Of a DNA stretch of 43,062 nt, positions 17,116-25,451 are shown in pieces. The notes below the pieces were generated by a model. The model saw only the letters and a program-made list of their open reading frames with translations. It was not told the origin of the DNA and did no database searches. Position 1 is the stretch's first letter; the number at the start of each line of letters is the position of its first letter. The translations under genes were made by a program, and so were the position numbers. This DNA is from Dehalococcoidia bacterium (GTDB lineage Bacteria > Chloroflexota > Dehalococcoidia > Lucifugimonadales > Lucifugimonadaceae): assembly GCA_022451965.1 (NCBI GenBank), contig JAKUNJ010000007.1:84914-127975 (forward strand), read 5' to 3'.

Positions 17116-18732
17116 ATGAAAAAAATAAAAAAAGTAGAAAATAAGAAATTAGATGTAGTTATAGTTGGTGCAGGTTTTGCAGGTATGTATATGCTTTATA
17201 AATTACGTCGACTGAATTTGAAAGTTGAAATCATTGAAAGAGCGTCAGATGTTGGAGGTACATGGTATTGGAATAGATATCCAGGAGCAAGATGCGATAT
17301 TGAAAGTATAGAATATAGCTATTCATTTTCTGAAGAACTCCAACAAGATTGGGTATGGTCAAATAGATACTCTGATCAATCAGAAATATTAAGTTATGCT
17401 GGACATGTGGCTGATAGATTTAATTTGCGTAAAGATATCAATTTTGACCTTAGTGTTAATTCAGCAAGATATGATGAAAATTCAAAGAAATGGGAAATAA
17501 TTACTGACTCAAACCAAAAATTTACTGCAAGCTTTTGTGTAATGGCTACTGGAACACTTTCTTCCATCAAGGATCCAGACTTTGATGGATTAGATTCTTT
17601 TGAAGGTGATTGGTACTTAACCGGAAAATGGCCACATAGTGGAGTTGATTTTACCAATAAAAAAGTTGCAATAATAGGAACAGGCTCTTCAGCAGTACAA
17701 TCAATTCCTGTTATTGCTAAACAGGCAAAAGAATTAAAAGTTTTTCAAAGAACTCCGAATTATTCTATTCCAGCAAAAAATAGGCCACTAACAAAGAAGG
17801 AAATAATTAGAGCCAAATCTAGTTATTCAGATATAAGGAATAAAGCTAGATATACCAGGGCTGGAATCAGCTATAACCAATATGATGAAAAAAAACTACT
17901 AGATCTTTCAGAAGAAGAAAGAATAAATGAATTAAATAAAAGATGGCAAATAGGAGGACAAGAAGTTTTTCTTTCTGGATTTACTGATGTTGCAGTTGAA
18001 CAAGAAGCTAATGATCTTGCCGCTGAATTCGTAAGGCTGAAGATTCATGAAATTGTAAAAGATACCAAAACTGCGAATCTTTTATCACCAAAAAATACTA
18101 TTGGTTGCAAAAGATTATGTGCAGATACAAATTATTTTGAAACATATAATCGAAAGAATGTTGAACTATTAGATATAAACGTTGATCCTATTACTTCAAT
18201 AACTAAAAATGGTATTTCAACCAAAGAAAAAGAATTTAAGTTTGATGTGATAATTTTTGCTACTGGATTTGACGCAATGACTGGAGCATTATTATCCATT
18301 GATATTACTGGAAAAGATAATATTAAATTGTCTGAAAAATGGATTGATGGTCCTAGATCCTATTTAGGATTGTCAATTAATGGTTTTCCTAACCTTTTTA
18401 CAATTACAGGACCAGGAAGTCCATCAGTTCTTACTAATATGATGGTTGCAATTGAACAACATGTTGAATGGATATATGATTGTATTCATAAATTAACTAC
18501 TTCTAAAAATAATCAAATAGAAGCTACTATATCAGCTGAAAATGATTGGATGAATCATGTTGAGGATGTGGCGAGTAATACTCTAAGGTATTCTTGCAAT
18601 TCTTGGTATGTAGGTGCAAACGTTCCGGGTAAAAAAAGAGTTTTCATGCCATATATAGGTGGCCAAGATATATACAGAAATAAATGTAAAGAGATTTCTA
18701 ATAATAACTATCAAGGTTTTGTAATTAGTTAG
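17116..18732 (+). CDS. Baeyer-Villiger-type flavin monooxygenase with an altered fingerprint
   Basis: This 538-residue protein matches class B flavoprotein monooxygenases of the cyclohexanone-monooxygenase type. It has an FAD Rossmann motif GAGFAG (18-23), GGTWYWNRYPG (47-57), a second Rossmann motif GTGSSA (188-193) for NADPH, and a GCKRLCADTNYFE stretch around the catalytic Arg. The type I fingerprint FxGxxxHxxxWP appears as FEGDWYLTGKWP (162-173), so the His is replaced by Leu168. Such enzymes turn ketones into esters or lactones with O2. The ATG overlaps a three-codon frame (17108-17119) and has no clear Shine-Dalgarno. The 3' end overlaps the convergent esterase gene by 8 bases. Confidence 0.85.
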   Translation: MKKIKKVENKKLDVVIVGAGFAGMYMLYKLRRLNLKVEIIERASDVGGTWYWNRYPGARCDIESIEYSYSFSEELQQDWVWSNRYSDQSEILSYAGHVADRFNLRKDINFDLSVNSARYDENSKKWEIITDSNQKFTASFCVMATGTLSSIKDPDFDGLDSFEGDWYLTGKWPHSGVDFTNKKVAIIGTGSSAVQSIPVIAKQAKELKVFQRTPNYSIPAKNRPLTKKEIIRAKSSYSDIRNKARYTRAGISYNQYDEKKLLDLSEEERINELNKRWQIGGQEVFLSGFTDVAVEQEANDLAAEFVRLKIHEIVKDTKTANLLSPKNTIGCKRLCADTNYFETYNRKNVELLDINVDPITSITKNGISTKEKEFKFDVIIFATGFDAMTGALLSIDITGKDNIKLSEKWIDGPRSYLGLSINGFPNLFTITGPGSPSVLTNMMVAIEQHVEWIYDCIHKLTTSKNNQIEATISAENDWMNHVEDVASNTLRYSCNSWYVGANVPGKKRVFMPYIGGQDIYRNKCKEISNNNYQGFVIS

Positions 18733-19633
18733 TTAAGAACTTCTGGATATCTTTCATGCATAATTCTGCATTTGTGATATTTCCAATTTCTGTGTTGAAG
18801 CCGTGTAAAGCACCATCATAAATTTTCATTTCTGTATGAACTTTTTCTTTAATTTGATCATAATACTCTAATGCTTCTGATTTCAATACATCACATTCAG
18901 CTATAGCTATAAAAGTTTTTGGTAGATCTGTATTTTCAGTATCTTTGTTTAAGGCTGAAAATCTATTTATTTCATCATCTATATAGTGATCCCAAAACCA
19001 TTTCATAGTTTTTTTATCTAAACCATAGCCTTCCTCAAACTCTTTATATGATTCAGACTCAAAGTTATTATTAGTCACAGGGCAAAACAAAACTTGAGAC
19101 TTAATTATTTCCTTTTTCGTTTCTCTACATAATAATGAGACAGCTCCAGCAAGATTTCCACCAGCTGATGTACCACAAATGGAGATATTATTCTTATCAA
19201 TGTTAAATTCATTACTATTTTCATAAAAATAAATTAATGATTTGTAGCAATCTTGTAAGGGGATGGGAAATTTATTCTCAGGTGCTAATCGATAATCAAC
19301 AGAAATAATTTTGTATCCAGTTAATTTTGCTAATTTTCTACACATTGAATCGTCTGCCTCTAAATCACCTAACACCCATCCACCACCATGAAAGTTTACC
19401 AGAAGAGGTTGTAATGAATTCTCTATGTCAGAAAAAATTCTGATATTTATTTTAGTACCATTTACATTGATATTTTTATTTTCAATACTCTTAATACTAA
19501 TATTTTTAGTGGGAAAAAATAATTTTGATTTGTTAAATTGATTCCTAGCTTCGATTGGTTCAAGCTCATAAGTAAGAGCTGATTTAATTTTTTTTCTTTC
19601 TTTTAGTTGATCTAAAGATTCTTGGTTTAGCAT
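18725..19633 (-). CDS. Alpha/beta hydrolase, hormone-sensitive-lipase (family IV) esterase
   Basis: This 302-residue protein shows the oxyanion motif HGGGW (82-86), the nucleophile elbow GTSAGG with Ser156, Asp248 (AECDVL) and His277 (ALHGF). This full triad is typical of HSL-family carboxylesterases. No signal peptide is visible, so it should act in the cytoplasm on short to medium acyl esters. It is convergent with the Baeyer-Villiger-type gene, whose product would be an ester, and divergent from an MFS transporter across a promoter region with inverted repeats. Start is ATG (complement of 19631-19633). Confidence 0.88.
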   Translation of the reverse strand: MLNQESLDQLKERKKIKSALTYELEPIEARNQFNKSKLFFPTKNISIKSIENKNINVNGTKINIRIFSDIENSLQPLLVNFHGGGWVLGDLEADDSMCRKLAKLTGYKIISVDYRLAPENKFPIPLQDCYKSLIYFYENSNEFNIDKNNISICGTSAGGNLAGAVSLLCRETKKEIIKSQVLFCPVTNNNFESESYKEFEEGYGLDKKTMKWFWDHYIDDEINRFSALNKDTENTDLPKTFIAIAECDVLKSEALEYYDQIKEKVHTEMKIYDGALHGFNTEIGNITNAELCMKDIQKFLTN

Positions 19634-19656
19634 TTTTTTGTTTTAGTTTATTATAT

Positions 19657-19758
19657 AAGTATGATACATCAAGACAGGAGTTTTGACGGAAGATTTGGGA
19701 AATAATAGTATGTAATTAATCCTCAAGATTTTACCCCTCAGTATCATACTTGAGGATT
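19657..19758. promoter_or_regulatory. Divergent promoter region with two overlapping inverted repeats
   Basis: In the 150-base gap between the esterase (minus) and the MFS gene (plus), 19657-19667 (AAGTATGATAC) is the inverted copy of 19741-19751 (GTATCATACTT). Separately, 19718-19727 (AATCCTCAAG) pairs with 19749-19758 (CTTGAGGATT), followed by TCTGTTTT. The two right arms share 19749-19751, so both full helices cannot form together. This may be an operator pair, or alternative folds in a leader RNA read toward the MFS gene. No known riboswitch was recognised. Confidence 0.5.
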
Positions 19759-19783
19759 TCTGTTTTAAGTTAGGAAAATTTCT

Positions 19784-20974
19784 TTGATTAGTTATCTTAA
19801 AAATAATTCTTTTTTTTTATCAAAAAGTTTTCAATCATTAATATTTTCGCGATCATTTGCACAATATTCTGTGCATATTAGAGCTTTAATATTTAGTTGG
19901 TTAGCATTTGAAATCACTCAAAAAGATATATGGGTAGGTATAGTCCTTGGAGCTGGCTCTAGTCCAATTTTTATAACAAGTTTCTTGGGTTCATTTTTAT
20001 CAGAAAAATATAATATAAATAAATTATTATTTATTTCCTATTTATTATTTTTCTTAGCATTAATTCTTATGATATTTATTGACTATGATAATATTTATAT
20101 TCTCTTGATATTAAGTGTAACTTTTGGGGCTATACCTGGAATATGGCAAACAGTTTTTCAGACAATTTTAGTTAACACCAATACTAAAAAAGATCTTTCA
20201 AAAATAAATTCTTATTATTACTTAATTATTTTTTTTGGAGAAATGATGAATCCTATAATTTTTGCATATCTTATTACATCATTTTCAATAAATTATGTTA
20301 TAGTTTTTGCTTCAATCTACTTAGTTTTTAGTATAATTTTGGTAAATTTTCATCCTAAAGATCTTCAGGAAAAAAGAAAGAATAATTATATTAATTATGA
20401 TTCTTATCAAGATATTTTTAGGAATAAACCAGTAATATTTTGGGCAGTTATAATTGCAGCATTTCAATCAATTTTTGGAGTTACTTTATTTGTAGTTTTA
20501 CCTAAATATGCCAATATCCTTGATGTTGGAGCAACTGGTTTTGGTATTATGAATGCCTCTGTAGGAGCGGGAATGTTTTTTGGTTCAATGTTATCGATTT
20601 TTACAGGAGTATTCAGAAGTAGAATTACAATTTGGATTATATCTAGCTTAGGCTGGGATATAGGTCAATTACTATTTGCTTTTTCTGAAAATTATATTTT
20701 TTCACTCTTATGTCTTTTTTTAATGGGTATTAGTGGAGCATATTGGATGGTTGCAGCTACTCTAATTTTTCAAGATCAGACTGGAAAATTTGATAGGAAT
20801 AAAATTATGGGTCTTTTCTCTCTCGTGCTATCAATATTTTTTATAGGTTGGTTTGTAGGAGGAGTTATATCAGATATTACTAATGCTAAGATAGCTATAA
20901 TTATAAGTGCAGTGTCAGTTTATCCTGTGATTATTATTGGGCTTTCACTTTCCAAAAAATTAAGGAGAGTCTAA
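19784..20974 (+). CDS. MFS transporter (DHA3-type exporter family)
   Basis: This 396-residue protein has about twelve membrane segments and an MFS_3-like start, where SRSFAQYSVHIRALIFSWLAFEITQ resembles enterobactin- and macrolide-type exporters. It probably moves a small organic molecule out of the cell by proton exchange; the substrate is unknown. The start used is TTG at 19784, with AGGA at 19772-19775 at a good distance; no ATG is available before the first membrane segment. The gene is divergent from the esterase and is followed 58 bases later by an M20 amidohydrolase. Confidence 0.75.
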   Translation: MISYLKNNSFFLSKSFQSLIFSRSFAQYSVHIRALIFSWLAFEITQKDIWVGIVLGAGSSPIFITSFLGSFLSEKYNINKLLFISYLLFFLALILMIFIDYDNIYILLILSVTFGAIPGIWQTVFQTILVNTNTKKDLSKINSYYYLIIFFGEMMNPIIFAYLITSFSINYVIVFASIYLVFSIILVNFHPKDLQEKRKNNYINYDSYQDIFRNKPVIFWAVIIAAFQSIFGVTLFVVLPKYANILDVGATGFGIMNASVGAGMFFGSMLSIFTGVFRSRITIWIISSLGWDIGQLLFAFSENYIFSLLCLFLMGISGAYWMVAATLIFQDQTGKFDRNKIMGLFSLVLSIFFIGWFVGGVISDITNAKIAIIISAVSVYPVIIIGLSLSKKLRRV

Positions 20975-21032
20975 TCTTAAGTATAATGGAAAAATTATTC
21001 ACTCTTATAATAGAAGAAAAAGTGAGGTATGG

Positions 21033-22358
21033 ATGCTATCTAGAGAAGACTTAAAATTATTTGTTACAAATTTTATTGATTCAAATAAAGATTTGCCTAT
21101 TAAATTATCCAAAGAAGTTCTTTCTAATCCAGAAACAGGTTACAAAGAATTCAAGACCAGCAAAAGCGTAAAGCAAGCATTCCAAACTATGAATTTATCA
21201 ATTAAAGATAAAATTGCTGTAACTGGGTTATCTACAAGAATTGACGGAGCAAACCCTGGTCCTAATGTTGCTGTGATAGGGGAATTAGATGGATTACCTG
21301 TACCTGGACATCCTTATGAAGATAAAAAAACTAATGCTGCCCATGCCTGTGGTCATCATATTCAGTTAGGAAATATGCTAGCAAGCTTAATTGGTCTAAA
21401 TAACAAAGAAGTTCTTGATAATTTATCAGGATCAATAACATTTATAGCTGTACCTGCTGAGGAGTATGTTGAAATTGAGTGGAGGAGTAGTGAAAGAGAT
21501 AAAGGTAAATTTGAATTTTTAGGTGGCAAGCAAGAATTTGTAAAATTGGGACAATTTGATGATATCGATATATCTATGATGACTCATGCAAAAGGAAATT
21601 TTTCAGGCTTTGGATACGGAGGTACAGGTAATGGTCTAATAGCAAAGTTTATTGAATTTCATGGAAAATCATCACATGCTGGAGGTGATCCTCATTTAGG
21701 AATAAATGCATTAAATGCTGCTAATTTAGCTTTGATGGGTATCCATGCAAATAGAGAAACCTTTGTTGATGATGACCACGTTAGAGTTCATCCTATAATT
21801 ACTAAAGGGGGCTTTGTTGTTAACCAAGTACCAGAGATAGTTACAATGGAAACATTTGTTAGAGGAGCTTCAATCGATTCAATTATAAATGCCAACTTGA
21901 AAGTAGATAATGCATTAAGAGCAGGTGCTATGGCTGTTGGAGCTGAGGTTAAGATTACTACTTTACCAGGTTATTTTCCACTATCTCATGATAAAAACTT
22001 AACAAACATTTATAAAAAAAATCTTGAAGCATCTAAAAACCAAAATATTGAATTAGGTCATAGCGGTGGTTCGACGGATATGGGAGACCTCGCACATTTG
22101 ATGCCTGTTATTCATCCCTATGTTGGAGGAGCTACAGAGGCTTCAGCTCATACCTCTGGTTTTATCATAAAGGACTATAATTTGAGTGTAATAGAAGCTG
22201 GTAAAATGATGGCTCATACTGTGATTGATTTACTTTCAGACGGAGCAAATTTAGCAAAAAAAATTATTTCTAGTCATCATCCAAAGTATTCTAAGAGTGA
22301 ATATATAAAAGTTATGAGAGATCTAAGCAATATAGAAATTAAGAATTATAATTTATAG
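21033..22358 (+). CDS. M20-family metallo-amidohydrolase
   Basis: This 441-residue protein belongs to the M20D amidohydrolase / aminobenzoyl-glutamate hydrolase-like group. It has the metal-binding HACGHH (104-109) after GELDGLPVPGHP, the catalytic PAEE (141-144), a FHGKSSHAGGDP lid/dimer-domain stretch, and a late HSGGSTDMGDL with HPYVGG. These enzymes hydrolyse N-acyl amino acids or related amides. The ATG at 21033 is preferred because GAGG lies 5 bases upstream; the ATG at 21029 runs into a stop after four codons. The start and the exporter upstream suggest a common function, though that is inference. Confidence 0.85.
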   Translation: MLSREDLKLFVTNFIDSNKDLPIKLSKEVLSNPETGYKEFKTSKSVKQAFQTMNLSIKDKIAVTGLSTRIDGANPGPNVAVIGELDGLPVPGHPYEDKKTNAAHACGHHIQLGNMLASLIGLNNKEVLDNLSGSITFIAVPAEEYVEIEWRSSERDKGKFEFLGGKQEFVKLGQFDDIDISMMTHAKGNFSGFGYGGTGNGLIAKFIEFHGKSSHAGGDPHLGINALNAANLALMGIHANRETFVDDDHVRVHPIITKGGFVVNQVPEIVTMETFVRGASIDSIINANLKVDNALRAGAMAVGAEVKITTLPGYFPLSHDKNLTNIYKKNLEASKNQNIELGHSGGSTDMGDLAHLMPVIHPYVGGATEASAHTSGFIIKDYNLSVIEAGKMMAHTVIDLLSDGANLAKKIISSHHPKYSKSEYIKVMRDLSNIEIKNYNL

Positions 22359-22366
22359 GAATAGAT

Positions 22367-22531
22367 ATGAATTTATTTAAACTTAATTTATTCATAAGCA
22401 TATTTTCTTCTTTCTTAATTACTATTTACTTAGTTATTTTCACTGATATTGGTTGGGAGATTGTTATCTTACCAATATTTATAATTATAATCTCATTAAT
22501 GGTAATTTATTTGAAAGTAAGATCAAAATAA
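22367..22531 (+). CDS. Small two-helix membrane protein, 54 residues
   Basis: ATG at 22367 runs to TAA at 22529-22531. The AGGA of its Shine-Dalgarno (22357-22360) overlaps the stop of the M20 gene and lies 6 bases before the ATG, a good coupled arrangement. The product has two hydrophobic segments (about 6-25 and 31-48) separated by a short TDIGWE turn, and ends in a basic KVRSK tail, which would face the cytoplasm. I do not recognise the family. It ends one base before the stop codon of the convergent coiled-coil gene. Confidence 0.65.
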   Translation: MNLFKLNLFISIFSSFLITIYLVIFTDIGWEIVILPIFIIIISLMVIYLKVRSK

Positions 22532-22532
22532 T

Positions 22533-22928
22533 CTAGTCCGATCTAGATTCAATTCTGTTTCTTAAGATTTCTAGGTCTATTCTCTTAAGATCAAGATTTA
22601 AGTTTGACTCAAGTTGAGTTTTTTGTATTTTTAGTTCCTCAAGAACCGAATCATAATTTTTAGATTCTAAATTTTCAATCATTGAATCTATTTTAGATAT
22701 TTCCTTAGTTATTTCATCACTAATAAATTCTTTCTCTAATTCTAATTCTCCCTGTCTTATCTCAGATGAAGGTTCATGAAATCTTTTCATTTGAGAATTA
22801 GATTCTTGGGGTTTGGTTTTATCCGAATCAAAATAATCTATACTAAGTATAGTCGAAGAATAAATACTTATTATTAGAATAAGTATTGAAATTATAATTA
22901 CAGAAATCTTAAATATATTATTAAACAT
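22533..22928 (-). CDS. Membrane-anchored coiled-coil protein, unknown function
   Basis: The start is taken as ATG at 22928 (131 residues). TTG and GTG codons upstream would add residues before the membrane anchor. One N-terminal hydrophobic segment (about 6-27) is followed by a charged region, then a long helix-forming Glu/Lys/Leu-rich C-terminal half (about 60-131) with heptad-like spacing. This looks like a bitopic protein with a cytoplasmic or periplasmic coiled coil. No Shine-Dalgarno and no recognised family. It is convergent with the 54-residue membrane protein and divergent from the second glycerophosphodiesterase. Confidence 0.6.
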   Translation of the reverse strand: MFNNIFKISVIIISILILIISIYSSTILSIDYFDSDKTKPQESNSQMKRFHEPSSEIRQGELELEKEFISDEITKEISKIDSMIENLESKNYDSVLEELKIQKTQLESNLNLDLKRIDLEILRNRIESRSD

Positions 22929-22976
22929 TAAGAAATAATATACCACGTATACCAAAACTTTTATCTAGGGGAAAAA

Positions 22977-23693
22977 ATGAAATATATTGTTGCTCACAGA
23001 GGATTATCAAGTAAAGCTCCGGAAAATACTTTAGAATCATTTGATTTAGCAATTTTATCTGGAGTAACTCATATAGAATTTGATGTTCATTTATCAAAAG
23101 ATAATGAAGTCGTAGTAGTTCATGACGATACTGTTGATAGAACTAGTAATGGAGCAGGAAAAGTTAATTCTATGACTTTGGAAGAATTACAACAATTAGA
23201 TTTTGGATCTTGGTTTTCAAAAGAATTTTCTCATTCAAAAATTCCATCTCTTAGAAATATTCTTATGAGGTATAAATCTGTTAATTTAGTAATTGAAATT
23301 AAGGGTAAAGATAAATTTTTAGTTGAAAAAGTTTTCAAAATTATTCACTCTAATCAATATTGGAAAGAAAAGATATATAAGTCAAAAGAAGATGAGCCTG
23401 GAATAATTTTTTGCTCATTTCATACAGATCAGTTAATGAGATTGAGAGAGATTTCTAATGATATATTCATAGGGTATTTGGTAAAGGAAATTAATCAAGA
23501 TATTCTCAACTTTGCTTCAAGTTTGAGTCTTGATGGAATTTTTTCGTACTATAAATCCTTAAATAAGGAAAATATGACTTTATTAGATAATTATTATGTT
23601 AGTTGTTATGGATTTAAGAAACCAGATGAAGTTGGGGAATTATTAAATATGGGAGTAGATGCAGTTACTGTTGATTGGCCAGATAAGTTGTAA
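22977..23693 (+). CDS. Glycerophosphodiester phosphodiesterase (second of two)
   Basis: This 238-residue cytoplasmic-type GDPD has His7-Arg8 (AHRGLSSKAPENT), Glu16, Glu34 and Asp36 (IEFDVH), and His49 (VVHDDTVDRTS). It is closer to the common UgpQ-like form than the paralogue at 15085, which lacks the DDTVDRT wording. It would release glycerol 3-phosphate from deacylated phospholipids, a phosphate or carbon source. Shine-Dalgarno AGGGGA (22967-22972) precedes the ATG. A good hairpin with a T-run starts at the stop codon. Confidence 0.9.
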   Translation: MKYIVAHRGLSSKAPENTLESFDLAILSGVTHIEFDVHLSKDNEVVVVHDDTVDRTSNGAGKVNSMTLEELQQLDFGSWFSKEFSHSKIPSLRNILMRYKSVNLVIEIKGKDKFLVEKVFKIIHSNQYWKEKIYKSKEDEPGIIFCSFHTDQLMRLREISNDIFIGYLVKEINQDILNFASSLSLDGIFSYYKSLNKENMTLLDNYYVSCYGFKKPDEVGELLNMGVDAVTVDWPDKL

Positions 23694-23721
23694 TATTCAA
23701 ATCTTCTTGAATATTTTTTTT
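23692..23721 (+). terminator. Rho-independent terminator of the glycerophosphodiesterase gene
   Basis: AATATTCAA (23692-23700) pairs with TTGAATATT (23707-23715) around a 6-base loop, and the run of T extends from 23714 to 23721. The stem is AT-rich but perfect, and begins inside the stop codon. Confidence 0.7.
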
Positions 23722-23735
23722 CAATAAAATATAAT
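23707..23735 (+). promoter_or_regulatory. Promoter candidate for the membrane-protein pair
   Basis: TTGAAT (23707-23712) and TATAAT (23730-23735) are separated by exactly 17 bases, about 50 bases before the ATG at 23786. The -35 box is also the right arm of the upstream terminator hairpin, so the end of one unit and the start of the next share bases. Confidence 0.55.
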
Positions 23736-23785
23736 TTCACATTAATGAAACACTAAAGCTTTCAAGAAATAAGAAAGGAACTATT

Positions 23786-24457
23786 ATGTCTTCTACTAAG
23801 TTTGGTGGATTAGCACTTTTTTCAGCTGGAGTTATTAGTACAATCTTTTTTGTTATTCAATTTTTAGCCCAAGCTCCTGATACTTCTTCTGCTTCAAATG
23901 TTTGGGAAGTATTTGTATCTGATAACAATTCATTAGATGACTGGTGGTATGGCCTAACAACCTATATTCAAGTTTTTACTAATGCAATAATTGCTTATGT
24001 ATTTGTAATAATAGTGAATGAATTTGTAAGAAGTAAGATTAAATCAAATTCTATCAGAATGGGTAGTATTTTATTTCTAATAGGTACTTTAGGTTTTATA
24101 ACTGCAGGATCAGTCGATGTAGCTCTAAACTACACAGGTGAAACACCTAATGCGAATCAGTTCAGTTTATCATCTTTGCAATTTGGTATGTGGATGATTT
24201 TCACACCTATTGCATTTGCAGGTGGGGGACTAATAGCTCATGCACTATCTAAAGTCCCAGGATACAACAACCTGATATGTTTAGGAACTGCAATCATAAA
24301 TGCTATTGCAGCTATTGCAATAGTAGTTCAAGTTATTTTTATTTCTGATGCAAATGATCCCAGTACCATTTGGGGAATATTCATTCCAGTAGTATTGGCA
24401 TTTCTTGTGTCAAATTTATTCAATTTATATATTGGATATAAGTTAACAAAAGAATAA
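23786..24457 (+). CDS. Six-helix membrane protein, unknown function (tandem pair, first)
   Basis: This 223-residue protein has about six membrane segments (near 5-27, 56-78, 88-110, 130-150, 165-187, 194-216). A soluble loop, rich in Ser, Asp and Trp, lies between the first two. No motif of a known transporter or enzyme was recognised. A good Shine-Dalgarno (GAAAGGAA) precedes the ATG, and a strong promoter candidate lies at 23707-23735. The next gene, 10 bases on, has the same size, the same spacing of hydrophobic segments and a similar start, so the two look like an old duplication forming a pair or heterodimer. Confidence 0.6.
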   Translation: MSSTKFGGLALFSAGVISTIFFVIQFLAQAPDTSSASNVWEVFVSDNNSLDDWWYGLTTYIQVFTNAIIAYVFVIIVNEFVRSKIKSNSIRMGSILFLIGTLGFITAGSVDVALNYTGETPNANQFSLSSLQFGMWMIFTPIAFAGGGLIAHALSKVPGYNNLICLGTAIINAIAAIAIVVQVIFISDANDPSTIWGIFIPVVLAFLVSNLFNLYIGYKLTKE

Positions 24458-24467
24458 GGAGTATATT

Positions 24468-25115
24468 ATGGGAAAAATTTCTGCGGCTAAGTCTGCTGGT
24501 TACTGTTTAATTTTTGGTCCAATAATTGCATTAATTTGCTTTTTCCTTCAACCGGGTGGTGTTCTTGGTATCGGAGGTTCGCCTGAAGCACTTGATTTTG
24601 CTCAAGGAATGAATATACTTGTCGAAAATTCAGAATTAGGAATTATTACTGCATTTCTAATTACAATTGGATTAATAAGTTTATTATCTGGACAAATGTA
24701 TTATATTCAAAGTATGCAAGATGGTAATGGTTTTGGAATTGGAAGAGTTGCTATTCCATTTTTCTTCGTGGCAGTTTTTGGTTGGGTAATAGCTAATGCT
24801 ATTGCTATTTCAACAGCATCTGAAGTGTTAAATTCAACTGATATGCTTGCTTTATCATCTGCAATTAATACTACTTCACTCTTTAGTTTTGGAGTAGGAG
24901 GATTATTTTTAGCATTAGCTGCATCAACAAGAGATGAAATAAATAAAAATATAACTTATTTTGCAGGAATAGCAGCTATTGTAGTTTTTGTTTTAGCATT
25001 TATTGGAGCCTTTGCTCCTGACCAATCTAACACTTTGCAAGCAATAGCGGGTTTATGCTTCATAATATACTCTATTTGGAGCATCCTAATAGGTAGAGTA
25101 ATGCTTTCTAAATAG
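24468..25115 (+). CDS. Six-helix membrane protein, unknown function (tandem pair, second)
   Basis: This 215-residue protein has about six hydrophobic segments (near 8-27, 56-77, 87-107, 122-146, 156-176, 185-206). It begins MGKISAAKSAGYCLIFGPII, comparable with the first segment of the preceding gene, and has a similar loop of about 28 residues before the second segment. It has a strong Shine-Dalgarno (AAGGAG) and lies 10 bases behind its neighbour. The family is not recognised and function is unknown. Co-translation suggests that both work together in the membrane. Confidence 0.6.
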   Translation: MGKISAAKSAGYCLIFGPIIALICFFLQPGGVLGIGGSPEALDFAQGMNILVENSELGIITAFLITIGLISLLSGQMYYIQSMQDGNGFGIGRVAIPFFFVAVFGWVIANAIAISTASEVLNSTDMLALSSAINTTSLFSFGVGGLFLALAASTRDEINKNITYFAGIAAIVVFVLAFIGAFAPDQSNTLQAIAGLCFIIYSIWSILIGRVMLSK

Positions 25116-25277
25116 TTATTTTTTATAAGTTTATTATTCTTATGATATAAGTAATACTTAAGTGATTATAGTGTTATATATTTTCAATAATTATTTAAAC
25201 AAATAATTAATTACTTAGATTCAATTCCATAAATGGTGTAATATTTTAAAAGATATATTTAAAAGAGGGGAAAATCT

Positions 25278-25451
25278 TTGAAAAATAAATCATTTTTTTA
25301 TTTGATGCTTGCAGCAGCAATAGTTCCATTTTTAGTCTCAGTTTATTTTTGGTTTTTTACTGACGGTAATGAAATGGAAGCTATTTTTGTAGGAATATGG
25401 GTACCATCCATATTAGCATTTGCAACACTTTTGCAGGTTACAAAGAGCTAA
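25278..25451 (+). CDS. Small two-helix membrane protein, 57 residues, TTG start
   Basis: TTG at 25278 is preceded at 7 bases by a very strong Shine-Dalgarno (AGAGGGG, 25264-25270); the TAA ends at 25451. Two hydrophobic segments (about 6-28 and 34-53) flank a short acidic turn (TDGNEMEA). The last base of the stop codon is the first base of the next start (TAATG), so the two small genes are translationally coupled. No family was recognised. The 162 bases upstream hold no other gene. Confidence 0.65.
   Translation: MKNKSFFYLMLAAAIVPFLVSVYFWFFTDGNEMEAIFVGIWVPSILAFATLLQVTKS

Noticed and set aside
17108-17119. Three-codon frame ATG GAA AAA TGA overlapping the monooxygenase start as a regulatory leader peptide
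   Set aside because: So short a frame arises easily in A-rich DNA; no stem or attenuator accompanies it.
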